From NCBI GenBank assembly GCA_002405485.1, contig DHLW01000175.1, forward strand, positions 1 to 16,248: DNA of 16,248 nucleotides, read 5' to 3'. Shown one piece after another: positions 7,150 through 14,817 of this stretch. A program made the translations under genes and the position numbers. Below the pieces are notes generated by a model that saw only the letters and a program-made list of their open reading frames with translations, ran no database searches and was not told the origin of the DNA. Within the stretch, counting starts at the first letter, position 1. Every line of letters begins with the position of its first letter. The stretch comes from Phycisphaerales bacterium UBA4658 (lineage in GTDB: Bacteria; Planctomycetota; Phycisphaerae; Phycisphaerales; UBA1924).

Positions 7150-7629
7150 ATGACCGATTCGATGCTCTTGACGATCGCCCAGACCGCCAGCGACCAGCTC
7201 ATGTCCGGCGGGGTTTCCCCCGCGCAGGCTCCGGCGGGCACCACCGCTCCCGGCACGACGCCCGCAACCCCGGGTGGTCCGCCCCCCGGCGGCGGGATGA
7301 TGGGGCTGCTGATCCCCCTCACCCTCTTCATGGTGGTGCTGATCTTCTTCCAGATCATGGGCCAGCGTCGCGAGAAGAAGCGGCGTGAGCAGCTCATGTC
7401 CGCGCTCAAGCGCGGGGACAAGGTCCTGACCATCGGCGGCCAGATCGGCATCGTCGAGCAGGTGCGCGACCATGAGGTCGTGCTGCGGACCGATGAGCAC
7501 TCCAATGCCAAGGCCCGATTCACCAAGGCCGCGATCCAGCAGGTGCTGGAGTCCGGACCGGCGTCGCCGGGCGAGCCGCCCTCGGTCGAGGTGAAGGCGG
7601 GCGCCGACAAGCTCGTCGCCTCGCGATGA
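7150..7629 (+). CDS. yajC: Preprotein translocase subunit YajC
   Basis: A 159-residue inner-membrane protein that associates with SecDF and the SecYEG translocon. One membrane segment lies at about residues 51-68 (GLLIPLTLFMVVLIFFQI), followed by the basic QRREKKRREQ stretch. After that comes the conserved cytoplasmic block with LKRGDKVLTIGGQIGIVEQV, diagnostic of YajC. The usual length is about 110 residues. The extra part is a Pro/Thr/Gly-rich stretch of about 35 residues before the membrane segment plus a short C-terminal tail. The start at ATG 7150 is preceded by AGGGA at 7134-7138, a fair ribosome-binding site with somewhat long spacing. It lies 46 bp after tgt and 152 bp before secDF. 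The stop codon directly abuts a strongly structured element. Confidence 0.93.
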   Translation: MTDSMLLTIAQTASDQLMSGGVSPAQAPAGTTAPGTTPATPGGPPPGGGMMGLLIPLTLFMVVLIFFQIMGQRREKKRREQLMSALKRGDKVLTIGGQIGIVEQVRDHEVVLRTDEHSNAKARFTKAAIQQVLESGPASPGEPPSVEVKAGADKLVASR

Positions 7630-7667
7630 CCGATCGACCGCCGCCGGTCCGCCACTGGCGTGATCGG
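7630..7667 (+). promoter_or_regulatory. Predicted three-way-junction RNA structure between yajC and secDF
   Basis: It starts on the base after the yajC stop and pairs almost completely. The outer stem is CCGATC (7630-7635) with GATCGG (7662-7667). Inner hairpin 1 is GACCG (7636-7640) with CGGTC (7645-7649) around a four-base loop. Inner hairpin 2 is CGCC (7650-7653) with GGCG (7657-7660) around a three-base loop. Only one base (7661) outside the loops is unpaired. All pairs are Watson-Crick. No T-run follows, so it is not a standard terminator. It could be an mRNA processing or stability element, or a translational control element between yajC and secDF. The fold is visible; the function is inference. 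Confidence 0.45.
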
Positions 7668-7680
7668 GAGCATCCGGCCG

Positions 7681-7770
7681 ATGGAAGCTCTCCCCTGTGC
7701 GGCGGATCGCACGGTTCCAAGACGTTCAACGCAGACCCTGAGTTCTCACGCAGACTTTGAGTTCTTCTGA
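7681..7770 (+). other. Possible 29-codon leader ORF upstream of secDF
   Basis: An ATG at 7681 opens a 29-codon frame ending in TGA at 7768-7770, 11 bp before the secDF ATG. GGGAG at 7666-7670 could serve as a ribosome-binding site with 10-base spacing, and it overlaps the end of the outer stem of the preceding fold. The product begins MEALPCAADR and ends FEFF, and it has no membrane segment. Its third codon positions are much less GC-rich than the neighbouring genes, so it is not a typical gene. It is either a regulatory leader or a chance frame. Confidence 0.2.
7729..7765 (+). repeat. Imperfect 18-bp tandem direct repeat just upstream of secDF
   Basis: ACGCAGACCCTGAGTTCT at 7729-7746 is repeated at 7748-7765 with only the central CC changed to TT (16 of 18 identical, 19-bp period). 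The copies end 16 bp before the secDF start codon and contribute to the tail of the small leader ORF, though in different frames because the period is not a multiple of three. A paired protein-binding site or a recent local duplication would both explain it. Confidence 0.6.
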
Positions 7771-7781
7771 CCGAGCCGCGC

Positions 7782-10700
7782 ATGTCCACGCTTGTCCGCA
7801 ACGCACTGATCCTGATCGCCTGCCTCGTGGTTTCGATCTGGGCGATCTATCCGCCCGAGGCGAAACTCCGTCGCGGCAAAGACCTCGCGGGCGGAGTGAC
7901 GCTCGTGTACCAGGTCGAGATCCGACCGACCGACCCTCCGGACACGCTGAGCAAGGTGCTGTCCAACGTCAAGGAGCGTCTGGATCCGCAGGGCGTGCTG
8001 GACCTGCAGATCGTCCCGCAGGGGTCGAATCGGCTGGAGATCTCCATGCCGCTGCCCTCGGAGAAGGTCAAGGCCCTTCAGGCGGCGTTCGAGGAGAAGC
8101 TCCGGGGCGTGTCGACGACGACGCTGACCAGAGACAATCTCGAGCGGATCGCGGTTCTGCCCGAGCCGGCCCGCGGGGAGGAGCTCAAGCGATATGCCGG
8201 CGGGGACGCGTCCCGGCTTGAGCGGCTGACCAAGGCGGCCTCGGACTTCGTCGCCGTGCGCGAGGCGCGTGCCCGGTTCGATGCCCTTGCGGTCGAGATC
8301 CAGGGGCTGGAGGACAAGATCCGCAACGCCGGCGGGGAGCTTTCGACCGATCCGCTCACGCAGGGCCTGCGCGACGCGCTCAGGCTCAAGACCGACGAGC
8401 GGGCCAAGCTCGCCTCCGACGCGGCCAAGGTGGCGATCAACTATGAGGGCTCCTTGTCCAGCGCGCTGGCGATCGGGCTGAATCCCGGCGACCTGCGCCG
8501 GGCCCTGTCGCTCTCGGACAAGGACTTCCGCATTCGCAAGAAGGACGGAACGGTCGCGACCCTGGAGAGCCCGCGCAAGCGAGCTCTGGACGAGATCTTC
8601 CGCCGGTACCCGGACCAGAAGCCCGCCATCGACGAGGCCATCAAGAGCTGGGGCCTGTATCAGGCCGAGCGTCGCTCGCTGGACGACCCGGAAGACGTGG
8701 TTCGCATCCTGCGAGGTTCGGGCGTGCTGGACTTCCGCATCACCGTCTCGCCGGGGGAGTTCATCAACGAGGGCGAGCTTCGGGCCCAGCTCCGCGAGGG
8801 CGGCCCGCGGAATGTGAAGTCCGACGAGGCCCGGTTCTACAAGGTGAACCGGATCGAGTCCTGGGTCGAGACCGTCGAGGACATGGAGGCGATCAAGGCC
8901 TCTCCCGCGGCGTTCTTCCTGCAGCGCAATCTGATCGCCGAGGAGTACAAGGGCGAGTTCTACATCCTGTGCTGGGATAAGCGCGGGATGCGTCTGACCA
9001 AGGACGATGGGGACACGTGGGAGGTCTCCCGTGCGTTCCCAGGCAATGACCAGATCGGACGCCCGGCGATCGACTTCCAGATGAACCCGGTCGGCGCCGA
9101 GAAGCTCGGCGAGCTGACGGGTCGGCACACCGGCCGGGCCATGGCGGTGCTGCTGGACGATCAGGTGTACACGGCCCCCACGCTGCAGAGCCGGATCAGC
9201 AGCAACGGCCAGATCTCGGGCAACTTTCCGCAGGCGGAGATCGACTACATCCTGCGCGTGCTGAACGCCGGCTCGATGGCGGCGAAGCTGAGCCCGGAGC
9301 CGATCTCCCGGAGCGTGATCGGCCCGAGTCTCGGCGCGGACAACCTTCGGATGGGCATGGACGCGGCGGTGATCTCGTTCATCGCCGTCGGGGTGTTCAT
9401 CATCGGGTACTACTTCCTGTACGGTGCGATCGCGATGGTCGCCCTGGTCTTCAACGCGCTGCTCATCGTGGCGGCGATGGCGCTGAATCACGCGGCGTTC
9501 ACGCTGCCGGGCATCGCGGGGATCATCCTGACCTTCGGTCAGGCCGTGGACGCCAACGTGCTCGTGTACGAGCGCATCCGCGAGGAGTTCCGCAACGGGC
9601 ATGACATGCGGACCGCGGTTCGACTCGGGTTCCACAGGGCCATGAGTGCGATCGTGGACGGCAACGTCACCTCGCTCATCGTCTGCGTGGTGCTGGGCCT
9701 CACCGGCACGCAGGAGATCAAGGGCTTTGCGCTGACCCTGGGCATCGGCACGGTGACCACGCTGTTTGCCCAGCTCTTCTTCTCCCGGTTCATCTTCACG
9801 ATCCTGGTTGACAAGCTCCGCATGCGCAGCGCGTCGATGCTGCCGATGGTCGGGAACAACTGGCTCGGCAACCGCCTGATCCCCAGCATCGACTGGATGG
9901 GACTTCGCCACGTGTCGTACGTGGTCTCGATCGCGCTCATGGGCGTCGGGGTCTTCTTCCTGTTCTACAAGGGTGAGAACCTGCTCGGGACCGAGTTCCG
10001 CGGGGGCACGTCCGCGACGCTCGTGCTCAAGCCCGATCCGTCCGCGACCGTTGCGCCCGGCCAGGAGCCGTCGCGGCTCACGATGAAGCGTCCGGAAGTC
10101 GAAGATCGCGTGCACGCGATCGCGGGCACGCCGGGTCTTGAGCAGTTCCGCTTCGCCGAGGTGATCGCGGTCAATCCCGAGAACGACGGCTTCACATCCA
10201 GCACGTTCACCATCAAGGTGCTCCCGCTGAGCGCCGAGGACGAGTCGGATGCGCCGCGTGTGCAGAAGGCCCTGATCGACGCGTTTGCCGACAAGCTCGA
10301 TGTGCAGCCCTCTCTGGGGTTCACCGACTCCGGTCTGCCCGCTGAGCGAGCGCCAGTCTTCCCGGTCTCATCTCGCACCCTTGCGAACGTGATCGACCGA
10401 CCGGGCGTGACGGGCGAAGTCTCCGCGTTCGAGGGTGGTGCGGCGGTGCTGCTGGAGAACATCAGCCCGGCGGTGTCCAAGAGCAGCATGCAGGTCCGCC
10501 TCGAGGGCGCCCGTGCCAAGGCCGACTTCGCAGACATCTCTGGCAGAACGTGGGAGCTTCGTGTGCTCAGCGGGTCCGACAACGCGGTCGGATCGGCGGT
10601 CGTGCTCATCCGAGACCCGGACATCCGCCCCGAGGACGTTCGCCGGTGGGAGACCGAGATCCGTGACCGCGAGTGGGAGTGGATCCGCACCGCCCTCACG

Positions 10701-11372
10701 CAGACCCAGACCCTCGCGCAGGTGCAGAGCTTCAGCCCCGCGGTTGCCAAGACCTTCCAGGCCCAGGCATGGACGGCGACGATCCTGAGCACGCTGCTCA
10801 TCATCATCTACATCTGGGTGCGGTTCAACTCGTTCCGCTACTCCGCCGCTGCCATCGCCACGACCCTGCACGACTGTCTGGTCGCCATCGGCTTTGTTGC
10901 GCTGGCGACGGTGCTCTACGAGGCGTCGGCGACCAAGGGCTTTGCCGGGGCGGTGGGCATCCTGCCGTTCAAGATCGACCTGAACGTGATGGCCGCGATC
11001 CTCACGACTCTGGGCTATTCGCTCAACGACACGATCATCATCATGGATCGCATCCGCGAGCTCCGCGGCAAGCGGCCCTACGCCAGCCGTCAGATCATCA
11101 ACGACGCGATCAATCAGACGATCAGCCGAACGCTCATTACCGCGGGCACGACCTTCATCGCGGTCATGGTTCTGTACATCTTCGGCGGCGAGGGCGTGCG
11201 CGTGTTCGCGTACACCATGCTCATCGGGCTGATCATCGGCACCTACTCGTCGATCGCGGTCGCCGCTCCGCTGGTCTGGGTGCGGTCGGCGGACCCGCAC
11301 GGCAACACGCCGGACTCCGCCGGCGCATCCCGCGGGACTTCGGACGCGCCCGTTCCCGCCCAGGCCGCCTGA
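7782..11372 (+). CDS. secDF: Protein translocase SecDF fusion, enlarged
   Basis: A single 1196-residue protein joins SecD and SecF, the proton-driven inner-membrane subunits that help pull exported proteins across after SecA. The SecD half has TM1 at about 5-23, the GKDLAGG motif at 32-38, and a C-terminal membrane block from about 525 with AVDANVLVYERIREE containing the conserved Asp590. The SecF half begins near 706, with LGTEFRGGTSA near 734-744. Its last membrane block starts near 996 and carries YSLNDTIIIMDRIREL with Asp1089 and Arg1090. E. coli SecD plus SecF total about 940 residues and Bacillus SecDF about 740, so this one is large. About 200 mostly helical, charged residues (about 95-305) interrupt the first periplasmic domain, and the SecF periplasmic region (about 745-990) is also expanded. 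The ATG at 7782 precedes TM1 directly; no clear ribosome-binding site is seen. Confidence 0.96.
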   Translation: MSTLVRNALILIACLVVSIWAIYPPEAKLRRGKDLAGGVTLVYQVEIRPTDPPDTLSKVLSNVKERLDPQGVLDLQIVPQGSNRLEISMPLPSEKVKALQAAFEEKLRGVSTTTLTRDNLERIAVLPEPARGEELKRYAGGDASRLERLTKAASDFVAVREARARFDALAVEIQGLEDKIRNAGGELSTDPLTQGLRDALRLKTDERAKLASDAAKVAINYEGSLSSALAIGLNPGDLRRALSLSDKDFRIRKKDGTVATLESPRKRALDEIFRRYPDQKPAIDEAIKSWGLYQAERRSLDDPEDVVRILRGSGVLDFRITVSPGEFINEGELRAQLREGGPRNVKSDEARFYKVNRIESWVETVEDMEAIKASPAAFFLQRNLIAEEYKGEFYILCWDKRGMRLTKDDGDTWEVSRAFPGNDQIGRPAIDFQMNPVGAEKLGELTGRHTGRAMAVLLDDQVYTAPTLQSRISSNGQISGNFPQAEIDYILRVLNAGSMAAKLSPEPISRSVIGPSLGADNLRMGMDAAVISFIAVGVFIIGYYFLYGAIAMVALVFNALLIVAAMALNHAAFTLPGIAGIILTFGQAVDANVLVYERIREEFRNGHDMRTAVRLGFHRAMSAIVDGNVTSLIVCVVLGLTGTQEIKGFALTLGIGTVTTLFAQLFFSRFIFTILVDKLRMRSASMLPMVGNNWLGNRLIPSIDWMGLRHVSYVVSIALMGVGVFFLFYKGENLLGTEFRGGTSATLVLKPDPSATVAPGQEPSRLTMKRPEVEDRVHAIAGTPGLEQFRFAEVIAVNPENDGFTSSTFTIKVLPLSAEDESDAPRVQKALIDAFADKLDVQPSLGFTDSGLPAERAPVFPVSSRTLANVIDRPGVTGEVSAFEGGAAVLLENISPAVSKSSMQVRLEGARAKADFADISGRTWELRVLSGSDNAVGSAVVLIRDPDIRPEDVRRWETEIRDREWEWIRTALTQTQTLAQVQSFSPAVAKTFQAQAWTATILSTLLIIIYIWVRFNSFRYSAAAIATTLHDCLVAIGFVALATVLYEASATKGFAGAVGILPFKIDLNVMAAILTTLGYSLNDTIIIMDRIRELRGKRPYASRQIINDAINQTISRTLITAGTTFIAVMVLYIFGGEGVRVFAYTMLIGLIIGTYSSIAVAAPLVWVRSADPHGNTPDSAGASRGTSDAPVPAQAA

Positions 11373-11385
11373 GCCCCCGGGACGA

Positions 11386-11432
11386 CGGGGTCCGAGAACC
11401 CCGGTTGATCGCTCGCGCTCCGACGCCCGGAG
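11386..11432 (+). terminator. Two adjacent small hairpins downstream of secDF (weak terminator candidate)
   Basis: CGGGGT (11386-11391) pairs with ACCCCG (11398-11403) over a six-base loop, beginning 13 bp after the secDF stop. CTCCG (11418-11422) pairs with CGGAG (11428-11432) over a five-base loop. Neither is followed by a T-run, so intrinsic termination would be weak. They may be part of the 148-bp leader of the LysM gene. Nothing else is recognisable in that gap besides the ribosome-binding site. Confidence 0.22.
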
Positions 11433-11510
11433 GGGCGAACGGTCGATATCCTGAGCGCATCGCCGCCGCGTCGAAGCCGCCCGGCCAGAGCGTTCAGGCG
11501 AGGCAGGACG

Positions 11511-11516
11511 AAGGAG
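11511..11516 (+). promoter_or_regulatory. Strong Shine-Dalgarno AAGGAG of the LysM gene
   Basis: AAGGAG stands four bases before the ATG at 11521. It is the only full Shine-Dalgarno match among the genes of this window, with rather short spacing, and it fixes the start of the LysM protein. Confidence 0.7.
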
Positions 11517-11520
11517 CGTC

Positions 11521-12327
11521 ATGTCGGACACGCCCAGCAAGCTCTTCGGGCTTCTCGCACTCCTGCTGTGCGTGTGGGTGGTCACGTACTGGCTGTATGT
11601 TCCGAGTTCGGCCTCCATGACGCCGCGGGTCACTCTGGATCCGCGCGTGAGCGACGCACCCCCGCCGCCGGTCCCGCAGGATGGATCGGGGAGTGTGCCG
11701 GTGGGTGCTTCCGGCGCATCCGCCGGAACCGGCTCCAACCCGCCGACGCTCCGCGAGCCGCAGATTCCGCTTCCTCCGCCGCCCGGGGCCCAGGCGAACT
11801 CGGGCGCCGCGGCCAATCCCAAGCCGACGACGCCCGTCCGCACGCACCGGGTGCAGAAGGTCATCGAGCCGCAGTGGCGGACCTATGTCGTGCAGCGTGG
11901 CGACACGGGCTGGCGTGCCGTCGCGGCACGCAAAGAGGTGTTCGGGGACGCGAGCAAGTGGCAGATCGTCGCGAGGTCCAATCCGCTCGTGACGCCCGAT
12001 CGCCTCAAGCCGGGAAAGACGGAGCTCCGGATCCCGCTTGATCCGGAGAACATCCAGGGAAAGGTGGTCTGGGTGGAAGAGCCGATTCCGGACGACCGCT
12101 CGGCAGAGCCGACGCGGGAGCCCGCGGCCCGGCCCGAGCAGGCGGCTCCCGCCGTGCAGACCTACACGCTCACGCGAGATGACACGCTTTGGGAGGTTTC
12201 CAAGCGCTTTTATGGCAAGGGCTCGAGGTGGCGTGTGATCTATGAGGCGAACAGGGCGTTGATCCCGGACCCGGATCGACCGCCGGCGGGCGTGACGATT
12301 CAGATTCCGCCGGCAGCAAGCCCCTGA
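11521..12327 (+). CDS. Membrane-anchored protein with two LysM domains
   Basis: A 268-residue protein. Residues 8-26 form one hydrophobic segment, either a signal anchor or an uncleaved signal peptide; no lipobox follows. Residues 40-115 are a Pro/Gly/Ala-rich spacer. LysM 1 covers about 119-173 (TYVVQRGDT, then KWQIVARSNP and LRIPL). LysM 2 covers about 213-263 (TYTLTRDDTLWEVSKRFYG, then WRVIYEANR and IQIP). LysM modules bind the GlcNAc-containing sugars of peptidoglycan, so the protein probably bridges inner membrane and cell wall. I see no catalytic domain. It lies 148 bp after secDF on the same strand and may be part of the same transcript or have its own. The partner gene on the other strand ends only 4 bp away. 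The domain call is confident, the cellular role inferred. Confidence 0.9.
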   Translation: MSDTPSKLFGLLALLLCVWVVTYWLYVPSSASMTPRVTLDPRVSDAPPPPVPQDGSGSVPVGASGASAGTGSNPPTLREPQIPLPPPPGAQANSGAAANPKPTTPVRTHRVQKVIEPQWRTYVVQRGDTGWRAVAARKEVFGDASKWQIVARSNPLVTPDRLKPGKTELRIPLDPENIQGKVVWVEEPIPDDRSAEPTREPAARPEQAAPAVQTYTLTRDDTLWEVSKRFYGKGSRWRVIYEANRALIPDPDRPPAGVTIQIPPAASP

Positions 12328-12331
12328 GGGA

Positions 12332-14104
12332 TCAGCTCGCCTTGACCCCGACGATCGCAAGAAACAGCGGGATCTCGACGCGGGCCCGATTCTCTTCCGG
12401 CGCTCGCGGGCCGGAGTCGGCGGCACGCCGGCTGATCCACTCGCCAAGGTGCGTCACGTGCAGCCCCGCGCCCGAGAGCGCCTGAACGTACGTCCCGACA
12501 GGCCGATGGAACGTGGGTGTGGTGACGGCACCCTCGCGCTTGCCCTGGGCGGCTTTGCCCGGGTGCATGCGGATATCCTTGCGATAGGGGGTCAGATAGG
12601 CGTCGACGCGCCGGAACTGACGCCCCTGCTCGTCGTCCCATCCCCAGTGCGAGTTCCCGGGTGCGCGAAACGCCGGGTGCGTGAGGACACAGAGAAAACG
12701 CCCGCCGGGCCTGAGCGCGGCGGCGACACCCTGGGCGACCGGATCGATCGGATCGATGTTCGACAGAGCCATGATGCACGTCGCCGCGTCAAACCCCTCA
12801 AGGTGCAGGGCGGCGAGGTCTCGTGCGTCGGCGACGTGATAGGTGATGGGTGTTGCGCCGGCGCGGACGGTGGCCCGCGACCGAGCCGCCTCGATGAGCT
12901 TCGGCGCCGCGTCGACGCCGGTGACGGTCGCACCGAGCGTGGCGAGTCGTCGGCAGAGCATTCCCTGGCCGCAGGCCACGTCCAGGATGCGCATGCCGTG
13001 CATGCGTTCGGCCCCGCCGAGCAGTGCGATGGTTCCTGGGACGATGACCTGTTCGTAGTGGTCGCTGCCCTTGTCCTCCAGCAGCGTGTCATACCACTGG
13101 GCGACGTCGTTCCAGGAGGTGTCCTCCTCGATCGCGGCGGGAGCGCGGGGGGATGCGGCCGGGGCGGGCGCCGCCTCCGCCGACGCGCTGACGGCGCCGG
13201 ACTCGGCGGTTGCCTGATCCGGTTCCTCTCGCGGCGGGCGAGCGCCGATGGCTCGATAGAACCCCGCGGGAACGTCGGAGCGGAAGAGCATGCTCGAACC
13301 CGTGGCCGGATGGTCGAAGCCGAGTTCCGCCGCATGCAGCGCGACACGGCCCATCGCGTCGCTGGTTGCGCCAAAGCGCCGGTCACCCACGAGCGGATGC
13401 CCGAGTTCCTGCATGTGAACGCGGATCTGGTTCTTGCGTCCGGTCTCAAGTCGGACTTGCACGAGCGTCCGCGGCGGAGTGGGGGGGGCGCTGACGCCGA
13501 CAACGCGGTAGTGCGTGATCGCGAGCTTTCGCCCGTCTCCGCCCGGTCGGAGATCCGGACGATCCTGCCGTGAGGTGGGCCCGCGATCCTCGGCGATCAT
13601 CGACTGGTGCGTTCCCGTGGAGCCTTCCGGGGCCAGCACGCCTTCGGTGACGGCGTAGTAGAGCCGCCGGGCCTGTTTGGCGTGGAACTGGTCCTTGAGC
13701 CGGTCGAAGGCTTCATCGGTCTTTGCAAAGACGACCAGCCCCGAGGCCTCCTTGTCCAGACGATGGACGACCCACACCCGGCCGATGCGCACGCGCTCGC
13801 CCTCGTCGGATCGCTTCGCCCGCACCTTGGCCTTGGCGGTGCGCACGTGCTTCTTGACGGCGTCAAACAGTGTTTCGCCCTCGCGTGCGGAGGGGATGAA
13901 GCGCGAGCCCGTGGCCCGGGCAGGGTCGGCGGTGACCATGCCCGTGGGCTTGTCGACGACGATGAGGTGCTCATCCTCAAAGACGACTCGAACGTTGCGA
14001 GCGATGAAGACTGTGCGCTCCCCGGGCTTGGCGGGGCGCTCAGACCGATCCGCCGGGCGAGGAGTGGGGCGTTTGCCGGGTGGACGCTTGGAGGGCTCGG
14101 GCAT
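12332..14104 (-). CDS. Fusion of RluA-family pseudouridine synthase and class I SAM-dependent methyltransferase
   Basis: A 590-residue protein with two enzymes in one frame. Residues 1-30 are a basic, Pro-rich tail. Residues 38-290 are an RluA-type pseudouridine synthase, with HRLDKEASG at 114-122 (catalytic Asp117) and RLETGRKNQIRVHMQELGHP at 218-237. There is no N-terminal S4 domain. A linker of about 40 residues rich in Ala, Pro and Glu (290-328) follows. Residues 329-590 are a Rossmann methyltransferase, with SWNDVAQWYDTLLEDKG at the start, motif I DVACGQG at 375-381, the acidic end of strand 2 at GVDAAP (396-401), and LRPGGRFLCVL at 464-474. The C-terminal features (HWGWD, RRVDAYL, FHRP, ENRAR) match a family I know as a stand-alone enzyme. 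Substrates are unknown; rRNA or tRNA is likely for the synthase half. The ATG at 14104 was chosen because upstream codons overlap coaB. It is 35 bp downstream of coaB. Confidence 0.92.
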   Translation of the reverse strand: MPEPSKRPPGKRPTPRPADRSERPAKPGERTVFIARNVRVVFEDEHLIVVDKPTGMVTADPARATGSRFIPSAREGETLFDAVKKHVRTAKAKVRAKRSDEGERVRIGRVWVVHRLDKEASGLVVFAKTDEAFDRLKDQFHAKQARRLYYAVTEGVLAPEGSTGTHQSMIAEDRGPTSRQDRPDLRPGGDGRKLAITHYRVVGVSAPPTPPRTLVQVRLETGRKNQIRVHMQELGHPLVGDRRFGATSDAMGRVALHAAELGFDHPATGSSMLFRSDVPAGFYRAIGARPPREEPDQATAESGAVSASAEAAPAPAASPRAPAAIEEDTSWNDVAQWYDTLLEDKGSDHYEQVIVPGTIALLGGAERMHGMRILDVACGQGMLCRRLATLGATVTGVDAAPKLIEAARSRATVRAGATPITYHVADARDLAALHLEGFDAATCIMALSNIDPIDPVAQGVAAALRPGGRFLCVLTHPAFRAPGNSHWGWDDEQGRQFRRVDAYLTPYRKDIRMHPGKAAQGKREGAVTTPTFHRPVGTYVQALSGAGLHVTHLGEWISRRAADSGPRAPEENRARVEIPLFLAIVGVKAS

Positions 14105-14139
14105 CACTTGACCGTAGGCCGTGCGATGGTCCGATCTGG

Positions 14140-14814
14140 CTATCGGGCGGGTGTGGGGGCGTCGATCCGGTCCAGAAGCCAGTCGGCAAACGCGGCCTTG
14201 TCCACAGGACCCGGCGTGCTCTCGCTGGGCCCCTCGGCACGCACGAGCGTGGCCTCGATCGTCAGAGCGTCCATGGTCTCCAGAGGGTTGGTCACGACCA
14301 TGTCCACGCGTTTGCGGTCGAGCTTGGCGCGGGCCGATTCCAGCATCCGCTCCCTGGGTTCCAGCGCAAAGCCGACGAACACCTGCCCGGCCCGCCGACG
14401 AGACGTGCATCGGGTCAGCAGATCCGGCGTGGACTCCAGTTCAAGGGTCAGCCCGGCGGCGGTGCGGCTGATCTTGCCAATGGTCGAGCCGCCATCCTTG
14501 GGGCGATAGTCCGCGACGGCGGCCGCCATGATGAGCACATCGGCCTCCGGGGCATGGGTGGCGAGCAGGGCCTGAAGGTCGGCGGTTGTTCGGAACCGGA
14601 CCAGCCGCAGGTGCGAATCGGGTTTCGGCGGGTCGGCGGTGACCGGTCCGAGCATGAGCAGCACATCCCAGCCCCGTCGGCGGGCGGCCTCGGCTAGCGC
14701 GATCCCGAGCCGGCCGGAGGATCGATTGCCGATGAATCGCACCGCGTCGATCGGTTCGTGGGTCGGCCCGGCCGTGATCAGCAGTCGTCGCGTCGTGTGC
14801 ACGGAGTGTGGCAA
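14140..14814 (-). CDS. coaB: Phosphopantothenate-cysteine ligase (stand-alone CoaB)
   Basis: A 224-residue enzyme that joins cysteine to 4'-phosphopantothenate in coenzyme A synthesis. It corresponds to the C-terminal half of bacterial CoaBC. TAGPTHEPIDAVRFIGNRSSG at 15-35 includes the conserved Arg26 and Asn30. AAAVADYRP at 97-105 and GLTLELESTPDLL at 121-133 are also typical, and VVTNPLETM at 173-181 matches the usual dimer and nucleotide region. The lysine loop reads GKISR at 113-117 rather than KIKK. The decarboxylase half (CoaC, flavoprotein) is absent and must be encoded elsewhere. The start is not ATG: TTG at 14814 is the most upstream option because an in-frame TGA lies at 14820-14818. 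GTG at 14802 is equally possible and would shorten the protein by four residues. There is no ribosome-binding site. Confidence 0.9.
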   Translation of the reverse strand: MPHSVHTTRRLLITAGPTHEPIDAVRFIGNRSSGRLGIALAEAARRRGWDVLLMLGPVTADPPKPDSHLRLVRFRTTADLQALLATHAPEADVLIMAAAVADYRPKDGGSTIGKISRTAAGLTLELESTPDLLTRCTSRRRAGQVFVGFALEPRERMLESARAKLDRKRVDMVVTNPLETMDALTIEATLVRAEGPSESTPGPVDKAAFADWLLDRIDAPTPAR

Positions 14815-14817
14815 GGG

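Noticed and set aside
7746..10115. 789-codon open frame opposite secDF
   Set aside because: Same antisense artefact; secDF is unmistakable on the other strand.
14105..14410. Upstream extension of the synthase-methyltransferase frame to 14410
   Set aside because: It overlaps coaB in a shifted frame; the family sequence starts after the ATG at 14104.
13607..14509. 300-codon plus-strand frame opposite the synthase fusion and coaB
   Set aside because: Shadow frame with no recognisable motif; both minus-strand genes have clear catalytic motifs.
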